DNA from: Cladopsammia gracilis
Lineage: Eukaryota; Cnidaria; Anthozoa; Scleractinia; Dendrophylliidae
Direction: 5' to 3'
Assembly: GCA_022457155.1 (NCBI GenBank)
Contig: JAJGOT010000194.1
Coordinates: 782,501-846,500, forward strand
Length of the DNA: 64,000 nucleotides
The translations under genes and the position numbers were made by a program. Positions 39,501 to 42,212 of the stretch are shown in pieces; within the stretch, counting starts at the first letter, position 1; each line of letters opens with the position of its first letter. The notes below the pieces were generated by a model. That model worked only from the letters and a program-made list of their open reading frames with translations, was not told where the DNA came from and made no database searches.

Positions 39501-42181
39501 GCTTGTAAAACCAAGGGGATTATATATTTACATAAGCATGTAAAAAATAAATTGAAGGACATTTCAGTGTCATCATGACGCCATTGTCAAGTTCAAAATG
39601 ATTAGAATAAACCGTCAGAAATAGTTCGCTGGAGGTTAACAAAATAAATAATTATGTAATGTCACTGGCTCAATTTTTTTTTTTTTTGCAAGCTACATGT
39701 ATTTCTGGCAGTTTATTCAAATCATTTAAAACTTGCCAAAACATTAGATTTTATTGTTTATTTTTACATGCTTATGTATATAAGGATTATTTATATTAAT
39801 TAATCTTAAACATGAAACTCAACATGTTGGGGTAGCATGGTCCTTCCAAAAGTTTCACAATTAAGTCTTGCAGTATCATGGTTGTTTATGTCTCTGAGTC
39901 TGGCTTTGTTCCAAAGACCTCCATCAGTGGGTCAGTCGTCTTGGGCTGATACAGGGTTAAAAAAAATCCTGTCCAGTCATCTGGGGCATGTCGATTTTTC
40001 TGTGGGGCAACTAACTGTTCCAGTTACTTGCCTGATGGGGAAGGCCAGGCAAGCCATCCACTGACTAAATAATGATTTTTTAAACAAAAAAGTAAACTTT
40101 GGCAGCTGCATGTGGCTTCCCAGCTGGACAAGCAAAATTTGAGAGTTGCTTGATGTCTAAAGGGCAAGCTGGAATTCAAGTTTTCTTTCAAGCCCTGCTC
40201 ATACAAAATATTGCTATAGAGCGTTTTCACTGACGTCATATCAAAATTCAGAAGCTGTTTTCGATTCCAAAATGTTTATGGAATTGTAAAGAGTGTAAAA
40301 CTACACATCTGGGCCAAATTTTGAAGCGCAAGAGCATTTAGTTCAAGAGTTATAGGCGAACGAGTGTTAGACATTTTTAGTAAGAAATGTAAGGAGCGGC
40401 CATCTTGGTGTACCACTTTGGTACACCAACATGGCGGCCAAAAATTCAAAGGCTTAATTACACCAAAAATCTCATCACAAAATATTGTATTTACTATAAG
40501 TTACATTAAATCGGTTCATAAGCATCTATAATTCAAAAATAACTTTCAACTGGTTCAATTTTGTTGATTTTCAAGGCTTATTTGAAATAGCATGATGGAT
40601 TGCGTGACACATTTAAAACCTTAATAAATCGGAAGCAAAACATCGTTAAAACCTGAAACTTTATGTGAAAGATTATAACACTGGTATCCACATACCATGT
40701 CAGAAACAGCTTTGTAGGATGTATACTTTAGATTTTTGAATTTTTATGACGTCATGTGAAAATGTTCTATAGTCTTGCCACCTCACAAAGTCTCAAATCA
40801 CTACCCCTAGATACGGTATATTAATGTTGTGGTTGAAATATTGTTTTTAGTTTGAGAATTATTTCAAACCAGTATAATTTTAATTCTCCTTCTCCTAGGA
40901 GAAAGTAAAATTACAATCAAACCACTTAAAAAATTAATTTTCAAACTTTAAAAACAAAAATTTAACCACTACATATATGCTATATTTAAATAAATATACC
41001 TTAATGCCAGCCAGGACAACATTTTTGGCTGAAAACAAATGAAACAAAACAACAATAAATCACTTGTCACAGAAAAAAAACATACCGAACATCCTATGAT
41101 CAGTTCAAGTCATTTACTGTGGAAATGTTTTCTGCTTTCAGGTCACATTTCCACAGCTTTTTTATTCTTTATAGCAAAACAGAAAGCAATCAGATCCTTT
41201 TCTAGACTCTAGAGTTATCAGAAAAGTTTGAAGTAGATGTCTGGCTTTGGAAAGTAACCAGATTTTGTTTTTTAATTGCCATCTCCTCTAAAAGGGGCAA
41301 GCGAGGTAGCCAGCGGGATGACAGAGTAGGTGGTGATTTTCGCCGTCAGCTGACCACTTTCGATAACCCTGAGACTCTGGCATTTAACTTACCTATTTCT
41401 ACTCCCAATCCACCAAGACCACTCAGAAACACTTTGGACTGTGCCATTTTGATCATTGCACCATCACCAAGCATGTAACGCTGACGACTGGGCAACAAAA
41501 TACAATGAGTTAGGACTCTTACACTACATGCATACAGTCTGTATCTAGTAAATATTTATAGTGATGCATTCCGTACTGTAGCCAGTAACACAAAATCATG
41601 TACAGCTGAACCAACTCTTTATAATACAAACATTGCTATTATGAACAGTTCGACTGGTCCCAAAGAGACCAAATGATTTACATGTAAACTCTACTTCTGT
41701 CAATAATGTGCATGGACACCTATGGAATACTGACACTTTTGTTCATTGCCTCTTTGCTATCCATATATTCAAGAATGTTCAACTTACTATACCTTATGAT
41801 ACCTTTTAAAAGTTTATGTTGGCCTTTCAAAGTAAAGTGTAAAAGCTGAAGTAGTCAAGGTCCCAGATGGCTTTTTGACAATAATAATTATTAGTTATCA
41901 CTTACATTATTATATAAAGATTCTTTGTAGGATTTATAATAATAATTTTTTCTTTTTTTTTTTTAAACATAGTTATAATACTTTATTAACAAATTTCTTA
42001 AAAATCGATTAAGCCTTAACATCAATTTTATGTACACTTGCAGGAAAAAGCTATAAAAGTTTATTTATATAATAATATAATAATATATAATAATTATTAA
42101 TCTACTAGAATGCTAAAAATAATTCATAATTACAATGCATAAAATATCGTAAAAGTGTTACTAAAAAAATTTTCAATAATA

Positions 42182-42212
<31 letters not shown>
